From the NCBI GenBank assembly GCA_030607875.1, contig JAUWJD010000041.1:1-33823 (forward strand): DNA of 33,823 nt. The letters run 5' to 3'. Source of the stretch: Chloroflexota bacterium (GTDB lineage Bacteria > Chloroflexota > Anaerolineae > UBA2200). Position numbers and translations under genes: made by a program. The notes under the pieces are model-generated. The model saw only the letters and a list, made by a program, of their open reading frames with translations, searched no databases and was not told the DNA's origin. Shown here piece by piece: positions 24,052 to 31,732 of the stretch (its first letter is position 1; every line of letters starts with the position of its first letter).

Positions 24052-24473
24052 TGTGGGAGAGTGTCGTGCGCTGGGCTCGACGCAAGTCGCCGTGGGTCTT
24101 GCACTTTAATACTGGCGGCTGTAATGGCTGTGACATCGAGATTCTGGACCTGCTCACGCCGCGCTATGACGTGGAACGGCTGGGCATCCTGAAGGAAGCA
24201 TCGCCGCGCCATGCGGATATCCTGCTCTGCACCGGCCCAGTAACGCGCCAATCACGCGACCGACTGCGTCGCATCTACGAGCAGATGCCGGCTCCCAAAT
24301 GGGTGATGGCCATAGGCAGTTGTGGCTGCTCTGGCGGCGTCTTCCATGGCGGCTATAATGTGTTGGGCGGCATTGACCAGGTCTTGCCCGTAGACATATA
24401 CGTGCCGGGTTGTCCCTGCCGTCCGGAGGCTATCATCGCTGGGATCGCCCAGCTATTGGACATGGTCGAATGA
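24051..24473 (+). CDS. [NiFe] hydrogenase small subunit (NuoB/MbhJ/EchC-like)
   Basis: 140 aa cytoplasmic-side subunit holding one [4Fe-4S] cluster proximal to the active site. Ligands: Cys24 and Cys27 in TGGCNGCDIEI, Cys91 in IGSCGCSGG, Cys121 in VPGCPCRPE. The CxxC of TGGCNGCDIE is the group 4 hydrogenase form; respiratory NuoB has adjacent cysteines instead. There is no Tat signal, as expected for this group. The stop overlaps the next start (ATGA). Confidence 0.9.
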   Translation: MWESVVRWARRKSPWVLHFNTGGCNGCDIEILDLLTPRYDVERLGILKEASPRHADILLCTGPVTRQSRDRLRRIYEQMPAPKWVMAIGSCGCSGGVFHGGYNVLGGIDQVLPVDIYVPGCPCRPEAIIAGIAQLLDMVE

Positions 24474-26062
24474 ACGTTGATTCAATACTGGGTGCACTGC
24501 GGGAGGCCTTTCCCGCTGTGACGTTGGAGTTCCAACCAGGACTGTTGGATGAGACTTTCGTTGTGCTATCAGCGGACTGTGTTCACCCAGCCGTGCGCCT
24601 ACTTATCGAGCGGTTCGATATACGACATCTCTCGACCATTACGGGCCAGGATAGGGGGAGTGAGATTGAGCTGCTCTATCACTTCTGGGATGGGCGTGGG
24701 CTGACCTTGCGCACCTCGCTGGCAAGGGAGGACTCGCACATCGCCACGGTGGTCGATCTGATCCCCGGAGCCGCGTTCTACGAGCGCGAGGTCAGCGAGA
24801 TGCTGGGGGTTACCTTTGACGGTCACCCCGACCCGCGCCGCTTGCTGTTACCAGAAGACTGGAGTGGTGAGCCTCCTTTGCGTCAGGGGGACTCGGCTCA
24901 GTTTGCTGAGCAAGATGTTCCTTCCCCGTCCATCGGGACAGCCATCGCCGATTCGGGACACGTCGTTTGGGCAAAGGATACGGGACGGATGATCATTCCT
25001 ATTGGCCCACAGCACCCGCTGCTCAAGGAGCCATTGTCGTATCTGCTGACCGTCGAGGGGGAGCTGGTCACAGACGAGTCGCTGCGGATTGGATATGTTC
25101 ACCGTGGCATCGAGCGTCTCTGCCAGCAGCGAAGTTATGTGCAGAATATCTACCTGCTGGAGCGTGTCTGCGGCATCTGTTCGCACATCCACACCACGAC
25201 GTATTGCCAGGGAGTAGAAGCACTGCTAGGGCTTGAGGTGCCGCAGCGAGCGCTCCACCTGCGCACGTTACTGTGCGAACTGGAACGCATTCACAGTCAT
25301 TTGCTCTGGTTGGGTGTGTTCTCCGAGAATATCGGCTTCACTACCATTTTCATGTACGCCTGGCGCGACCGCGAGATCACGCTGGATATCATGGAAGAGC
25401 TCTCCGGTGGGCGCGTCTCCCACGCTGCTAACGTTATTGGCGGCGTGCGCACGGACGTGGACAAGGAGCAAGGTCATTCGATCCTGGGACGGCTCGAGGA
25501 CTTGGAGCGACAGATCGAGACTTTCCGGGATGTTATCCGGCACGAACGCTCCTTTCAGATGCGCACACGAGAGTTGGGACACTTGTCCTTTGAGCAGGTA
25601 CGTAGTCATTGCGTTGTGGGCCCGATGGCGCGGGCTTCAGGCGTGGATGTAGACTTGCGACGCGACGCACCCTATGCCGCCTATGACGGTCTCGACCTGC
25701 GAGTTGTTACTGCCGGCGGCGGAGACGTGTGGACGCGCACGCAGATGCGCGTGCAGGAGATCTTTGAGAGCCTGCACCTATGCCGCCAGGTACTGAAGGA
25801 ACTGCCCGGCGGACCGCTGACCGTGCGCGCTCCACGCCGTGTTCCTGCCGGGGAGGTAGTCAGCCGTGCCGAGGCACCACGTGGTGAGCTGATCTACTAC
25901 ATCCGCAGCGATGGCAGTGAGAGACCGGCGCGAGTCAAAGTGCGCACGCCCACAATGACGGCGCTGATCACTCTGTCTGAGCAGTTGCGCGGCATCAACA
26001 TCGCCGACGTCCCTGCGGTGATAGGCGGCACGGATTTGTGCATCGCCTGTGTGGACAGGTGA
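24470..26062 (+). CDS. [NiFe] hydrogenase large subunit fused to NuoC-like domain (group 4)
   Basis: 530 aa from ATG 24470 (ATGA overlap). Residues 1-150 are NuoC-like, with EREVSEMLGVTFDGHPDP and RLLLPEDW. The rest is the NuoD/HycE-type catalytic subunit. L1 motif: ERVCGICSHIHTTTY, Cys234 and Cys237. L2 motif at the very C-terminus: TDLCIACVDR, Cys524 and Cys527. These four cysteines hold the Ni-Fe(CN)2CO centre, so this is a true hydrogenase rather than a quinone-reducing NuoD, in which they are lost. The protein stops three residues after the last ligand, with no cleavable C-terminal extension. The usual DPC of L2 is DLC. Ferredoxin is the likely electron donor for H2 evolution, with reversal possible. 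Confidence 0.92.
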   Translation: MNVDSILGALREAFPAVTLEFQPGLLDETFVVLSADCVHPAVRLLIERFDIRHLSTITGQDRGSEIELLYHFWDGRGLTLRTSLAREDSHIATVVDLIPGAAFYEREVSEMLGVTFDGHPDPRRLLLPEDWSGEPPLRQGDSAQFAEQDVPSPSIGTAIADSGHVVWAKDTGRMIIPIGPQHPLLKEPLSYLLTVEGELVTDESLRIGYVHRGIERLCQQRSYVQNIYLLERVCGICSHIHTTTYCQGVEALLGLEVPQRALHLRTLLCELERIHSHLLWLGVFSENIGFTTIFMYAWRDREITLDIMEELSGGRVSHAANVIGGVRTDVDKEQGHSILGRLEDLERQIETFRDVIRHERSFQMRTRELGHLSFEQVRSHCVVGPMARASGVDVDLRRDAPYAAYDGLDLRVVTAGGGDVWTRTQMRVQEIFESLHLCRQVLKELPGGPLTVRAPRRVPAGEVVSRAEAPRGELIYYIRSDGSERPARVKVRTPTMTALITLSEQLRGINIADVPAVIGGTDLCIACVDR

Positions 26063-26072
26063 GGGAGAGAAG

Positions 26073-27005
26073 ATGCCTGATTGGCTAATCGCACTGTTTC
26101 ACTTGCTGGTTTTTCCCGGTTTTGGGTTCCTCTTCTTGTGCGCCCTGGCTTTCCAATGGATTGATCGCCGTGTGGCAGCCCGCTTGCAGGGGCGGGTTGG
26201 GCCGCCCTGGTTCCAGCCATTGGCTGACTTGATCAAGCTATTGGCCAAAGAGGACATACTGCCCGTTGGTGCCGATGAGCTGGCTTGTGCGGTGTTGCCG
26301 ATGGTCTCACTTGCCGCAGTGCTGACAGCCGGATTGCTAATCCCTGTCAGTGGGTGGAAACCCAATTCCTTCGAGGGGGATTTGGTCGTGGTGCTCTTTC
26401 TGCTCAGTATTCCAATGCTGGCCTACTTCCTGGCTGGATGGCTTTCCATAAGTGTCTACAGTGTCGTTGGCGGCAATCGTTCGCTGTTGCAGTATTTTGC
26501 CTATGAAGTGCCTTTTTTGATGGCGCTTGGCGGCACAGCCATCGTCAATGGCTCCTGGTCTATCGCGAGCATCGCCGCACGGCAGTCGCAGACAGTCTGG
26601 ACGATGCTCATGCAACCAGTGGGTTTCCTGGTGGCCATGATCGGATTGATTGGCAAGCTGAAGCGGGCACCATTTGACATTCCAAAGGCCAAGTCAGAAA
26701 TCAGCGCGGGCCCCTTGACCGAGTTCAGCGGCCGCAAGCTGGCGCTGTGGTACCTCAGCCGGGATATGCAGACAGTCGTAGGCGTTTTCTTGTTGGTGAA
26801 TCTCTTCCTGGGAGGCAGTGGGGCGATGCTGCTGCCTGCTCTGAGCTTTGTAGCAAAGGCACTATTATTGCTGCTTATGCTGTCCGTGGCCAGCGTGCTC
26901 TACGCTCGGTTGCGCATTGACCAGCTAGTGGATGTTGGCTGGAAGGTGCTGGCACCGTTGGCGCTCTTGCAGCTACTGGTGACCGTTTGGATGGGAGTTG
27001 GATAG
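26073..27005 (+). CDS. NuoH/MbhM-like membrane subunit
   Basis: 310 aa from ATG 26073, with GGGAGAG upstream. About eight transmembrane helices. Signatures of complex I subunit 1: DRRVAARLQGRVGPPWFQPLADLIKLLAKE near the N-terminus and KLKRAPFDIPKAKSEISAGPLTEFSGRKLALWYL in the long cytoplasmic loop with its acidic residues. It links the hydrogenase module to the membrane arm. It ends directly before the TTG start of the next gene. Confidence 0.92.
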   Translation: MPDWLIALFHLLVFPGFGFLFLCALAFQWIDRRVAARLQGRVGPPWFQPLADLIKLLAKEDILPVGADELACAVLPMVSLAAVLTAGLLIPVSGWKPNSFEGDLVVVLFLLSIPMLAYFLAGWLSISVYSVVGGNRSLLQYFAYEVPFLMALGGTAIVNGSWSIASIAARQSQTVWTMLMQPVGFLVAMIGLIGKLKRAPFDIPKAKSEISAGPLTEFSGRKLALWYLSRDMQTVVGVFLLVNLFLGGSGAMLLPALSFVAKALLLLLMLSVASVLYARLRIDQLVDVGWKVLAPLALLQLLVTVWMGVG

Positions 27006-27383
27006 TTGGATAACACGTCCCGCTCTCATTCGCTGGTCTACCTATTGCCAGAGCTGTGGCGCACGCTAAGAACCCGCCGCATCACGGTGCGCTTTCCCTT
27101 TGGGCCACTGGAGCTACCTAGCTATTTTCGAGGCAGAGTGACCGTTGATCCTGCGCTGTGTAATGGCTGTGGGCTATGCGTCCGCGATTGCCCGGCTGCC
27201 GCGCTGGAACTGGAACGCGAAAGCCGCGACGAGTTCCGGCTGATCTTCTACTGCGATCGCTGTGCTTTCTGCGGTCAGTGTGAAGCTGTCTGCCGGACTG
27301 GGGCCATTGTGTTGACCAATGAGTTCGCGCCTGCCGCAGCCGACCGTAACGCGCTGCGCGAGGAGTTCAGCAAGCCCTCGTAG
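27006..27383 (+). CDS. NuoI/MbhN-like 2[4Fe-4S] ferredoxin subunit
   Basis: 125 aa with a TTG start abutting the nuoH-like stop and GGGAG upstream. Two cluster motifs: Cys52, 55, 58, 62 in CNGCGLCVRDCP and Cys86, 89, 92, 96 in CAFCGQCEAVC. It would carry electrons from soluble ferredoxin to the proximal cluster of the NuoB-like subunit. The N-terminal amphipathic stretch RTLRTRRITVRFPF resembles the membrane-contacting helix of NuoI. Last gene of the 11-gene hydrogenase cluster. Confidence 0.9.
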   Translation: MDNTSRSHSLVYLLPELWRTLRTRRITVRFPFGPLELPSYFRGRVTVDPALCNGCGLCVRDCPAAALELERESRDEFRLIFYCDRCAFCGQCEAVCRTGAIVLTNEFAPAAADRNALREEFSKPS

Positions 27384-27460
27384 GTCTAGCTCGCGTGCTG
27401 CAGGACAGCGCAAGCGCAGTTTGAACGCAAAGCGCGTTGAGTGGAGGTGGAGGGAGAAGT

Positions 27461-27712
27461 ATGAGCCTTTCCAATATCGGCCCCATGGAATTAGTGCTCA
27501 TTCTCATCCTGGCCCTGATCGTGTTTGGGCCGCGCAGGCTGCCTGAGGTGACAAAAGGCGTGGGTAAGGCGATGAGGGAATTCAGGCAGGCTTCGCAGGA
27601 GCTGACGGGTGGAATCAGCGAGGAGCTGGAGCGCACTGCGGCGGAACTCACAGAGAGCACAGGGCCACCTCGACCGCCTAAGCGGAGCAGAGAGCCCGTG
27701 CAAGAAGATTAG
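27461..27712 (+). CDS. tatA: Twin-arginine translocase TatA/TatB-family protein
   Basis: 83 aa from ATG 27461 behind GGAGGTGGAGGGA. One N-terminal transmembrane helix (MELVLILILALIVFGPRRLPEV) contains the FGPxxLP hinge; an amphipathic helix (TKGVGKAMREFRQASQELTGGI) and a charged, Pro-rich tail follow. TatA oligomers form the translocation element for folded twin-arginine proteins. Distinguishing A from B by sequence alone is not secure. It lies 77 nt after the hydrogenase cluster, but the hydrogenase subunits carry no Tat signal. Confidence 0.85.
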   Translation: MSLSNIGPMELVLILILALIVFGPRRLPEVTKGVGKAMREFRQASQELTGGISEELERTAAELTESTGPPRPPKRSREPVQED

Positions 27713-27880
27713 ACGGAGAGGTCTACTCGAGCTCTTGAAGACGATGACTTGGTGAAAGGGGCTGCCGCGTTACCCGCGCAAGGTGAAGGGCCTGCGGGGG
27801 GCATGTGAGGGCGGGAAAAGCGAGAGCCAGGAAACAGCCAACGGGGTTTGTTGCACGCCGTTGACGAGGAGGAGTCTGCG

Positions 27881-28762
27881 ATGGAAGAATGGTTTGCTCT
27901 GGTGCAGAGTGCGGCACGAGCCTTGCCCCACCCGGACGGCATTGCAGAGTCGCTCAGCGATGCTGGCCTGCAGCACGCTGAGTTTGGTGTGCTCTATCGC
28001 GCTTGCTTGTGTGAGCCTCCAGTTACCTTCGACATGCTGGCCGACTGGACGCCGTACAGCGCACCTGTACTGCTCAAGGCACGCTTGGACATCCTGCTGG
28101 ACGAGGGTTTCCTGCAGGCCGTGGATGCACGAGAGTATCTCGTCACAGATAAGGGCCTGGCGCTGATCCAAAACTGGGCAGAGAGGATACGAGCGCATTT
28201 GGCTGCGCAGACTCCGCTTCCCACGCGGGACCTGCAACGGCTCTCTAGCCTGCTATCGCGCATTGTGCAAGCAGTGCTTGCTGCCCCACCTCCGCCCAGC
28301 CACGATCGCCTGCTCAGCAACCGGCGTATCGCTCCCGTGGCCAGCGCGGTGCCGATGGTACACATTGATCAATACCTGACCGACATGGTCTACTTCCGGG
28401 ACGATGCCCACGTCTCTGCTTGGCGCCTGCATAAACTGGATGGCCCTTGCGTTGAGGTGCTCACTCTTTTGTGGCGCGGCGAGGCGGAGGATGTGGATGG
28501 GCTCAGCCAGGCCCTGTCCGAGCGCCGTGGTCATGACCGTGACGACTATGCGACTTTCGTCCAAGTGCTGGAGAAGCGTGGGCTGTTGGACGCGTCCCAG
28601 CCGACATTGACCCTCACTCCGCAGGGACAGGCCCTACGGGAGGAAATTGAGGCCACCACCAATCGCTACTATATGTTTCCCTGGACGGTGCTGAACCCGA
28701 CTGACGTGCAACAACTGCGTGGCTTACTGGAGCGTTTCGTGCAGGCGCTGAGCAGGGCGTGA
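27881..28762 (+). CDS. Winged-helix protein (SCO6745/SalK-like), function unknown
   Basis: 293 aa from ATG 27881 with GGAGGAG upstream; an earlier in-frame start adds 11 residues without an RBS. Two regions have the helix-turn-helix plus wing pattern: about residues 30-95 (VTFDMLADWTPYSAPVLLKARLDILLDEGFLQAVDAREYLVTDKG) and 185-270 (RLHKLDGPCVEVLTLLWRG ... LEKRGLLDASQPTLTLTPQG). The C-terminus, YYMFPWTVLNPTDVQQLRGLLE, resembles the end of the SCO6745/SalK family. It could bind DNA or simply use wHTH folds structurally. No ligand site is recognisable. Confidence 0.65.
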   Translation: MEEWFALVQSAARALPHPDGIAESLSDAGLQHAEFGVLYRACLCEPPVTFDMLADWTPYSAPVLLKARLDILLDEGFLQAVDAREYLVTDKGLALIQNWAERIRAHLAAQTPLPTRDLQRLSSLLSRIVQAVLAAPPPPSHDRLLSNRRIAPVASAVPMVHIDQYLTDMVYFRDDAHVSAWRLHKLDGPCVEVLTLLWRGEAEDVDGLSQALSERRGHDRDDYATFVQVLEKRGLLDASQPTLTLTPQGQALREEIEATTNRYYMFPWTVLNPTDVQQLRGLLERFVQALSRA

Positions 28763-28832
28763 TGTTTTGAATCGCTGCCTACTAGCCTGAGACCGATGGA
28801 TTTATGGAGCTGTTTCTCGAAGGAGGTGTCCA

Positions 28833-29609
28833 ATGCCTCAGTTTCCCTGGCTTGATCCTGCGCCTTTCTTCTTTTCTGCTGGCCCTGTAGGTTGCCTGCT
28901 GATCCACGGATTTACTGGTTCGCCGCCGGAGATGCGGCCTATGGGAGAGTTTCTCTCTGAGCGAGGGTTGACAGTATCCGGGCCACTGCTGGCGGGGCAC
29001 GGAACCACACCCGAAGATATGGCGCGGACTACCTGGCAGGACTGGTATGCGTCCGTTGAGCTGGCTTACCAGGACTTGAGGCAGAGCTGCGCCGAGGTGT
29101 TCGTGGGCGGCTTTTCGCTGGGTTCGCTGCTGGCTGCGCATTTGGCCGTGCACTGTGAGCTATCCGGCCTCATACTGATGTCCCCAGCATTCTGGGTGCG
29201 TGACTGGCGAATGAATCTGGTGCCGCTGCTGCGCCGCCTGATCAAGTTCGTGCCCAAGGATCCGAATCCTGAGCATTCCGATCTGACCGACCCGGAGGCC
29301 TACAAGCGCTTTTGGTCGTATGACGTATACCCTACAGCGGCTGTGCATCAGTTGCTCACTCTGCAGAATGTCGTGCGCCCTGAACTGGAGCGCGTTCGTC
29401 AGCCGACGCTGGTCATATATGCCACAGGAGATATGGATATCGCTCCCCATAGCGGGCCAAACACGTATAAGCGAATTGCAGCGCGAGACAAGGAACTGCT
29501 GGTTCTGCATAACTCTGGGCACGGCCTGGTTGTGGACAGTGAGAGCGAGCTTGTCTTTCAGAAGGTCTATGTTTGGATAACAGCACGCCAGGGAGCGATC
29601 GCGGAGTGA
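28833..29609 (+). CDS. Alpha/beta hydrolase (carboxylesterase / monoacylglycerol lipase-like)
   Basis: 258 aa from ATG 28833, with a perfect AAGGAGGTG ribosome binding site (28820-28828). HGFTGSP (25-31) forms the oxyanion loop. The nucleophile is Ser95 in GGFSLGS, the acid probably Asp202 in YATGDMDIAP, and the base His230 in NSGHGLVVD. Size and motifs match the Est30/thermostable monoacylglycerol lipase group, acting on short acyl esters or monoglycerides. No signal peptide, hence cytoplasmic. It is the last rightward gene before a palindrome cluster and the convergent ribosomal operon. Confidence 0.88.
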   Translation: MPQFPWLDPAPFFFSAGPVGCLLIHGFTGSPPEMRPMGEFLSERGLTVSGPLLAGHGTTPEDMARTTWQDWYASVELAYQDLRQSCAEVFVGGFSLGSLLAAHLAVHCELSGLILMSPAFWVRDWRMNLVPLLRRLIKFVPKDPNPEHSDLTDPEAYKRFWSYDVYPTAAVHQLLTLQNVVRPELERVRQPTLVIYATGDMDIAPHSGPNTYKRIAARDKELLVLHNSGHGLVVDSESELVFQKVYVWITARQGAIAE

Positions 29610-29672
29610 AAGTGGTGGCTTGGCTGTTGGTGGTACTCAGTCAGCGTCGGCTCCTGGCGTTGAAGTACGCAC

Positions 29673-29708
29673 CAAGTGCCAGGCACTTTGCAAAGTGCCT
29701 GGCACTTG
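29673..29708. repeat. 36-bp perfect palindrome
   Basis: CAAGTGCCAGGCACTTTG (29673-29690) is followed without spacer by its exact reverse complement (29691-29708). Each arm also contains the smaller dyad AGTGCC-AGGCACT, so cruciform or double-hairpin forms are possible. It lies between convergent genes. There is no adjacent U-tract, so it is a repeat-type element rather than a simple terminator. Confidence 0.9.
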
Positions 29709-29730
29709 CTACTGGTTTGACTCCCAAACC

Positions 29731-29779
29731 CCGTTTTCTCCAGCATATGCCCCTGGCAGGCAGTGCCAGGAGAAAACGG
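29731..29779 (-). terminator. Nested hairpin downstream of rplL, possible terminator
   Basis: Outer arms CCGTTTTCTCC (29731-29741) and GGAGAAAACGG (29769-29779) are exact complements. Inside lies CCTGGCA-GGCAG-TGCCAGG (29752-29770), which shares two bases with the outer stem, so the two are probably alternatives. On the minus strand the hairpin follows the rplL stop by about 20 nt, a suitable place for an operon end, but only a weak GGTTTGG follows. It may equally be a mobile palindromic repeat. Confidence 0.45.
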
Positions 29780-29799
29780 CGCTCTGACCGTTGAGGGAG

Positions 29800-30177
29800 C
29801 TACTTGATCTCTACGACGGCGCCAACTTCCTCCAACTTGGCCTTGGCGGCGCTGGCTTCCTCTTTGCTCACATCCTTGACGACGGTGTTGGGAGTGCCGT
29901 CTACCAGTGCCTTGGATTCTCTCAGCCCCAGGCTGGTCAGCTCGCGAACGGCCTTGATCACCTTGATCTTTTCCGGCCCAATCTCTTTGAGGATAACCTC
30001 GAATTCTGTTTGCTCTTCCTCGGCTGGAGCGGCGGCGGCCGGCGCTGCTGCGATACCCGCAGCCATAATGGGCGCGGCAGCAGTAACACCCCATCGCTCT
30101 TCGAGTGCTTTCTTCAGCTCGACCAACTCGAGCACGCTAAGTTTCTCGACTGCTTCGATGATTTTGTCAATACTCAC
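29800..30177 (-). CDS. rplL: 50S ribosomal protein L7/L12
   Basis: 125 aa, GTG start with AGGAGG upstream. N-terminal dimerisation domain ([22 protein letters not shown]), an Ala/Pro-rich hinge, then the factor-binding C-terminal domain with [22 protein letters not shown] and [25 protein letters not shown]. It forms the ribosome stalk that recruits elongation factors. Last gene of the leftward cluster; rpoB, often next in bacteria, does not follow. Confidence 0.97.
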   Translation of the reverse strand: MSIDKIIEAVEKLSVLELVELKKALEERWGVTAAAPIMAAGIAAAPAAAAPAEEEQTEFEVILKEIGPEKIKVIKAVRELTSLGLRESKALVDGTPNTVVKDVSKEEASAAKAKLEEVGAVVEIK

Positions 30178-30240
30178 TGTTTTTGCCTCCTACGTTTTCA
30201 CTGTGTCAATTGGTTTGTTCACCCCGAATCTTTGGCCTGC

Positions 30241-30774
30241 TTAGGCCACAGCTTCACCCAGTTGCTCGGCGTGTGCGTCCAGCGCGTACAGCAGCCCACG
30301 CAGCACATTGTCCAACAGGCTGACAAAACCGCTCATGGGCGACTGTAACCCCGCCAGAGTCTGTGCCTGGACGACTTCCAGTCCGGGTAACGTACTCAGA
30401 ACTCGAATCTCTTGGGCATCGATCACGCGTTCGCCCAGCAATCCTCCTTTGATAGTGAAGATACCGGTTGCCTTGGCAAACTCCACCATGGCCTTCAAAG
30501 GCTGGCTCACGTCACCGAAGCACAGGCTCAAGGCTGTGGGGCCCAGTAACATATCTTCCGGCTTGGGCAGGCCGATCTCTTCCAGGCTTCTCAATATCAG
30601 GGTGTTCTTGGCCACCAGGAATCTGCTGTTGAGCGGGCGCAGCTTGTTGCGCAGTTCAGCCATCTGGACAGGTCTCAAGCCTCGATAATCAGAGATGACG
30701 GTGACTTTGCTGCGGCTCAGCATGTCCTTTAATTCTGCAACGATTTGTTCTTTCTTCTCCTTGGATATCGCCAA
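30241..30774 (-). CDS. rplJ: 50S ribosomal protein L10
   Basis: 177 aa, TTG start at 30774 with GGGAGG 6 nt before. AISKEKKEQIVAELKDMLSRSKVTVISDYRGLRPVQM and the helix FLVAKNTLILRSLEEIG are typical of L10, which anchors L7/L12 dimers through its C-terminal helix (LLDNVLRGLLYALDAHAEQLGE). Preceded by an L10-leader with attenuator, implying autogenous control by the L10-L12 complex. 63 nt separate it from rplL. Confidence 0.96.
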   Translation of the reverse strand: MAISKEKKEQIVAELKDMLSRSKVTVISDYRGLRPVQMAELRNKLRPLNSRFLVAKNTLILRSLEEIGLPKPEDMLLGPTALSLCFGDVSQPLKAMVEFAKATGIFTIKGGLLGERVIDAQEIRVLSTLPGLEVVQAQTLAGLQSPMSGFVSLLDNVLRGLLYALDAHAEQLGEAVA

Positions 30775-30806
30775 TCTGTCCTCCCTCCTTCTTCATTGCC
30801 GGTGCT

Positions 30807-30871
30807 AAAAACAAAAGAGCCCTTGCATCGCCGTGTCGCTCAAGCAGGAAGCCTGGCCGATACAAAGACTC
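30807..30871 (-). terminator. Attenuator terminator in the rplJL leader
   Basis: On the minus strand GAGTCTTTGTATCG (30871-30858) pairs over 14 bp, including three G-U pairs, with CGATGCAAGGGCTC (30830-30817), and is followed at once by TTTTGTTTTT (30816-30807). This intrinsic terminator lies about 30 nt upstream of rplJ, so it should reduce read-through into rplJ-rplL unless the upstream leader prevents it. Confidence 0.75.
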
Positions 30872-30875
30872 GCTA

Positions 30876-30960
30876 AAACAAAGGTGTTGCGGTACTTTGC
30901 CTCGGCAGGCATTGATATTAAGCGCACGTGCGCACCTGCTATCTGTGGCGATCTGGCTAA
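30876..30960 (-). promoter_or_regulatory. L10 leader RNA (ribosomal protein autoregulatory element)
   Basis: Between rplA and rplJ the minus strand reads GATAGCAGGTGCGCAC ... CTTAATATC ... GCCTGCCGAGGCAAAGTACC. The GCAGG/CCTGC pairing, the palindromic GCGCACGTGCGC hairpin and the GCCGAGGCAAAGT segment match the conserved shape of the bacterial L10 leader bound by L10(L12)4. Together with the attenuator downstream it gives transcriptional feedback on rplJ-rplL. Confidence 0.75.
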
Positions 30961-30973
30961 ACAAATGTGCTTG

Positions 30974-31687
30974 TTAAACTGATTTCAGTGCCAAAGCCTG
31001 GTTGATGTCTACCTTGACCCCTGGGCCCATCGTGGATGTCATGGTGATGCTGTGGATGTACTGACCCTTGGCGCCGCTGGGTTTAGCGCGCACAATGGCT
31101 TCCATTACTGCGGTCAGGTTGTTCATCAACTGTGCCTTGCTGAAACTGACCTTGCCAATGGACAGGTGGACGTTGGCAGTCTTGTCCAGGCGATATTCTA
31201 CGCGGCCCTGCCGTGCTTCTGTGATCGCCCGTGCCAAGTCCTCGGCTGGGAGGACGGTGCCTGTCTTGGGGTTGGGCATCAACCCTCTGGGACCAAGCAG
31301 CTTGCCCAGTCGCCCCACTTTGCGCATCATCTGTGGGATGGCCATTGCTACGTCGAACTCGAACCATCCCCCCTGAATCTTCTTGACCAGGTCATCGCTG
31401 CCTGCATAGTCCGCGCCCGCTTCTCGGGCCAGTTTCTCCGCCTCTCCCTCAGCAAAGACCAGGATGCGAACGGTCTTGCCGGAGCCGCTGGGTAGCAGAA
31501 CCATGCCTCGGATTTGCTGATCCGCTTTGCGCGGGTCCAGGTTCATGCACAAGTGCAGGTCGATGCTGGCGTCAAAGTTAGTGAATGAAGTCTTCTCTGC
31601 CAGCTCAATAGCTTCCTCTGGCGAGTAGGCCTGGTTTCTGTCAACGAGGTTCAGTGCTTCTTGATACTTCTTGCCACGCTTCGGCAT
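30974..31687 (-). CDS. rplA: 50S ribosomal protein L1
   Basis: 237 aa, usual length. [18 protein letters not shown], the rRNA-binding [29 protein letters not shown], and [13 protein letters not shown] are all characteristic. It binds 23S rRNA at the L1 stalk and commonly represses its own rplK-rplA mRNA. The GGAGGGAAA ribosome binding site precedes the ATG, 45 nt after rplK. Confidence 0.97.
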   Translation of the reverse strand: MPKRGKKYQEALNLVDRNQAYSPEEAIELAEKTSFTNFDASIDLHLCMNLDPRKADQQIRGMVLLPSGSGKTVRILVFAEGEAEKLAREAGADYAGSDDLVKKIQGGWFEFDVAMAIPQMMRKVGRLGKLLGPRGLMPNPKTGTVLPAEDLARAITEARQGRVEYRLDKTANVHLSIGKVSFSKAQLMNNLTAVMEAIVRAKPSGAKGQYIHSITMTSTMGPGVKVDINQALALKSV

Positions 31688-31732
31688 TTTCCCTCCTGTG
31701 TGGTTCTAGCGGGCATGGCCCTCCCACTCGGT

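Noticed and set aside
24470..26062. Annotation of the large subunit as NADH-quinone oxidoreductase subunit C/D
   Set aside because: Both CxxC pairs (Cys234/237 and Cys524/527) of the [NiFe] centre are present, NuoEFG are absent, and the adjacent NuoB-like protein has the hydrogenase-type cysteine spacing.
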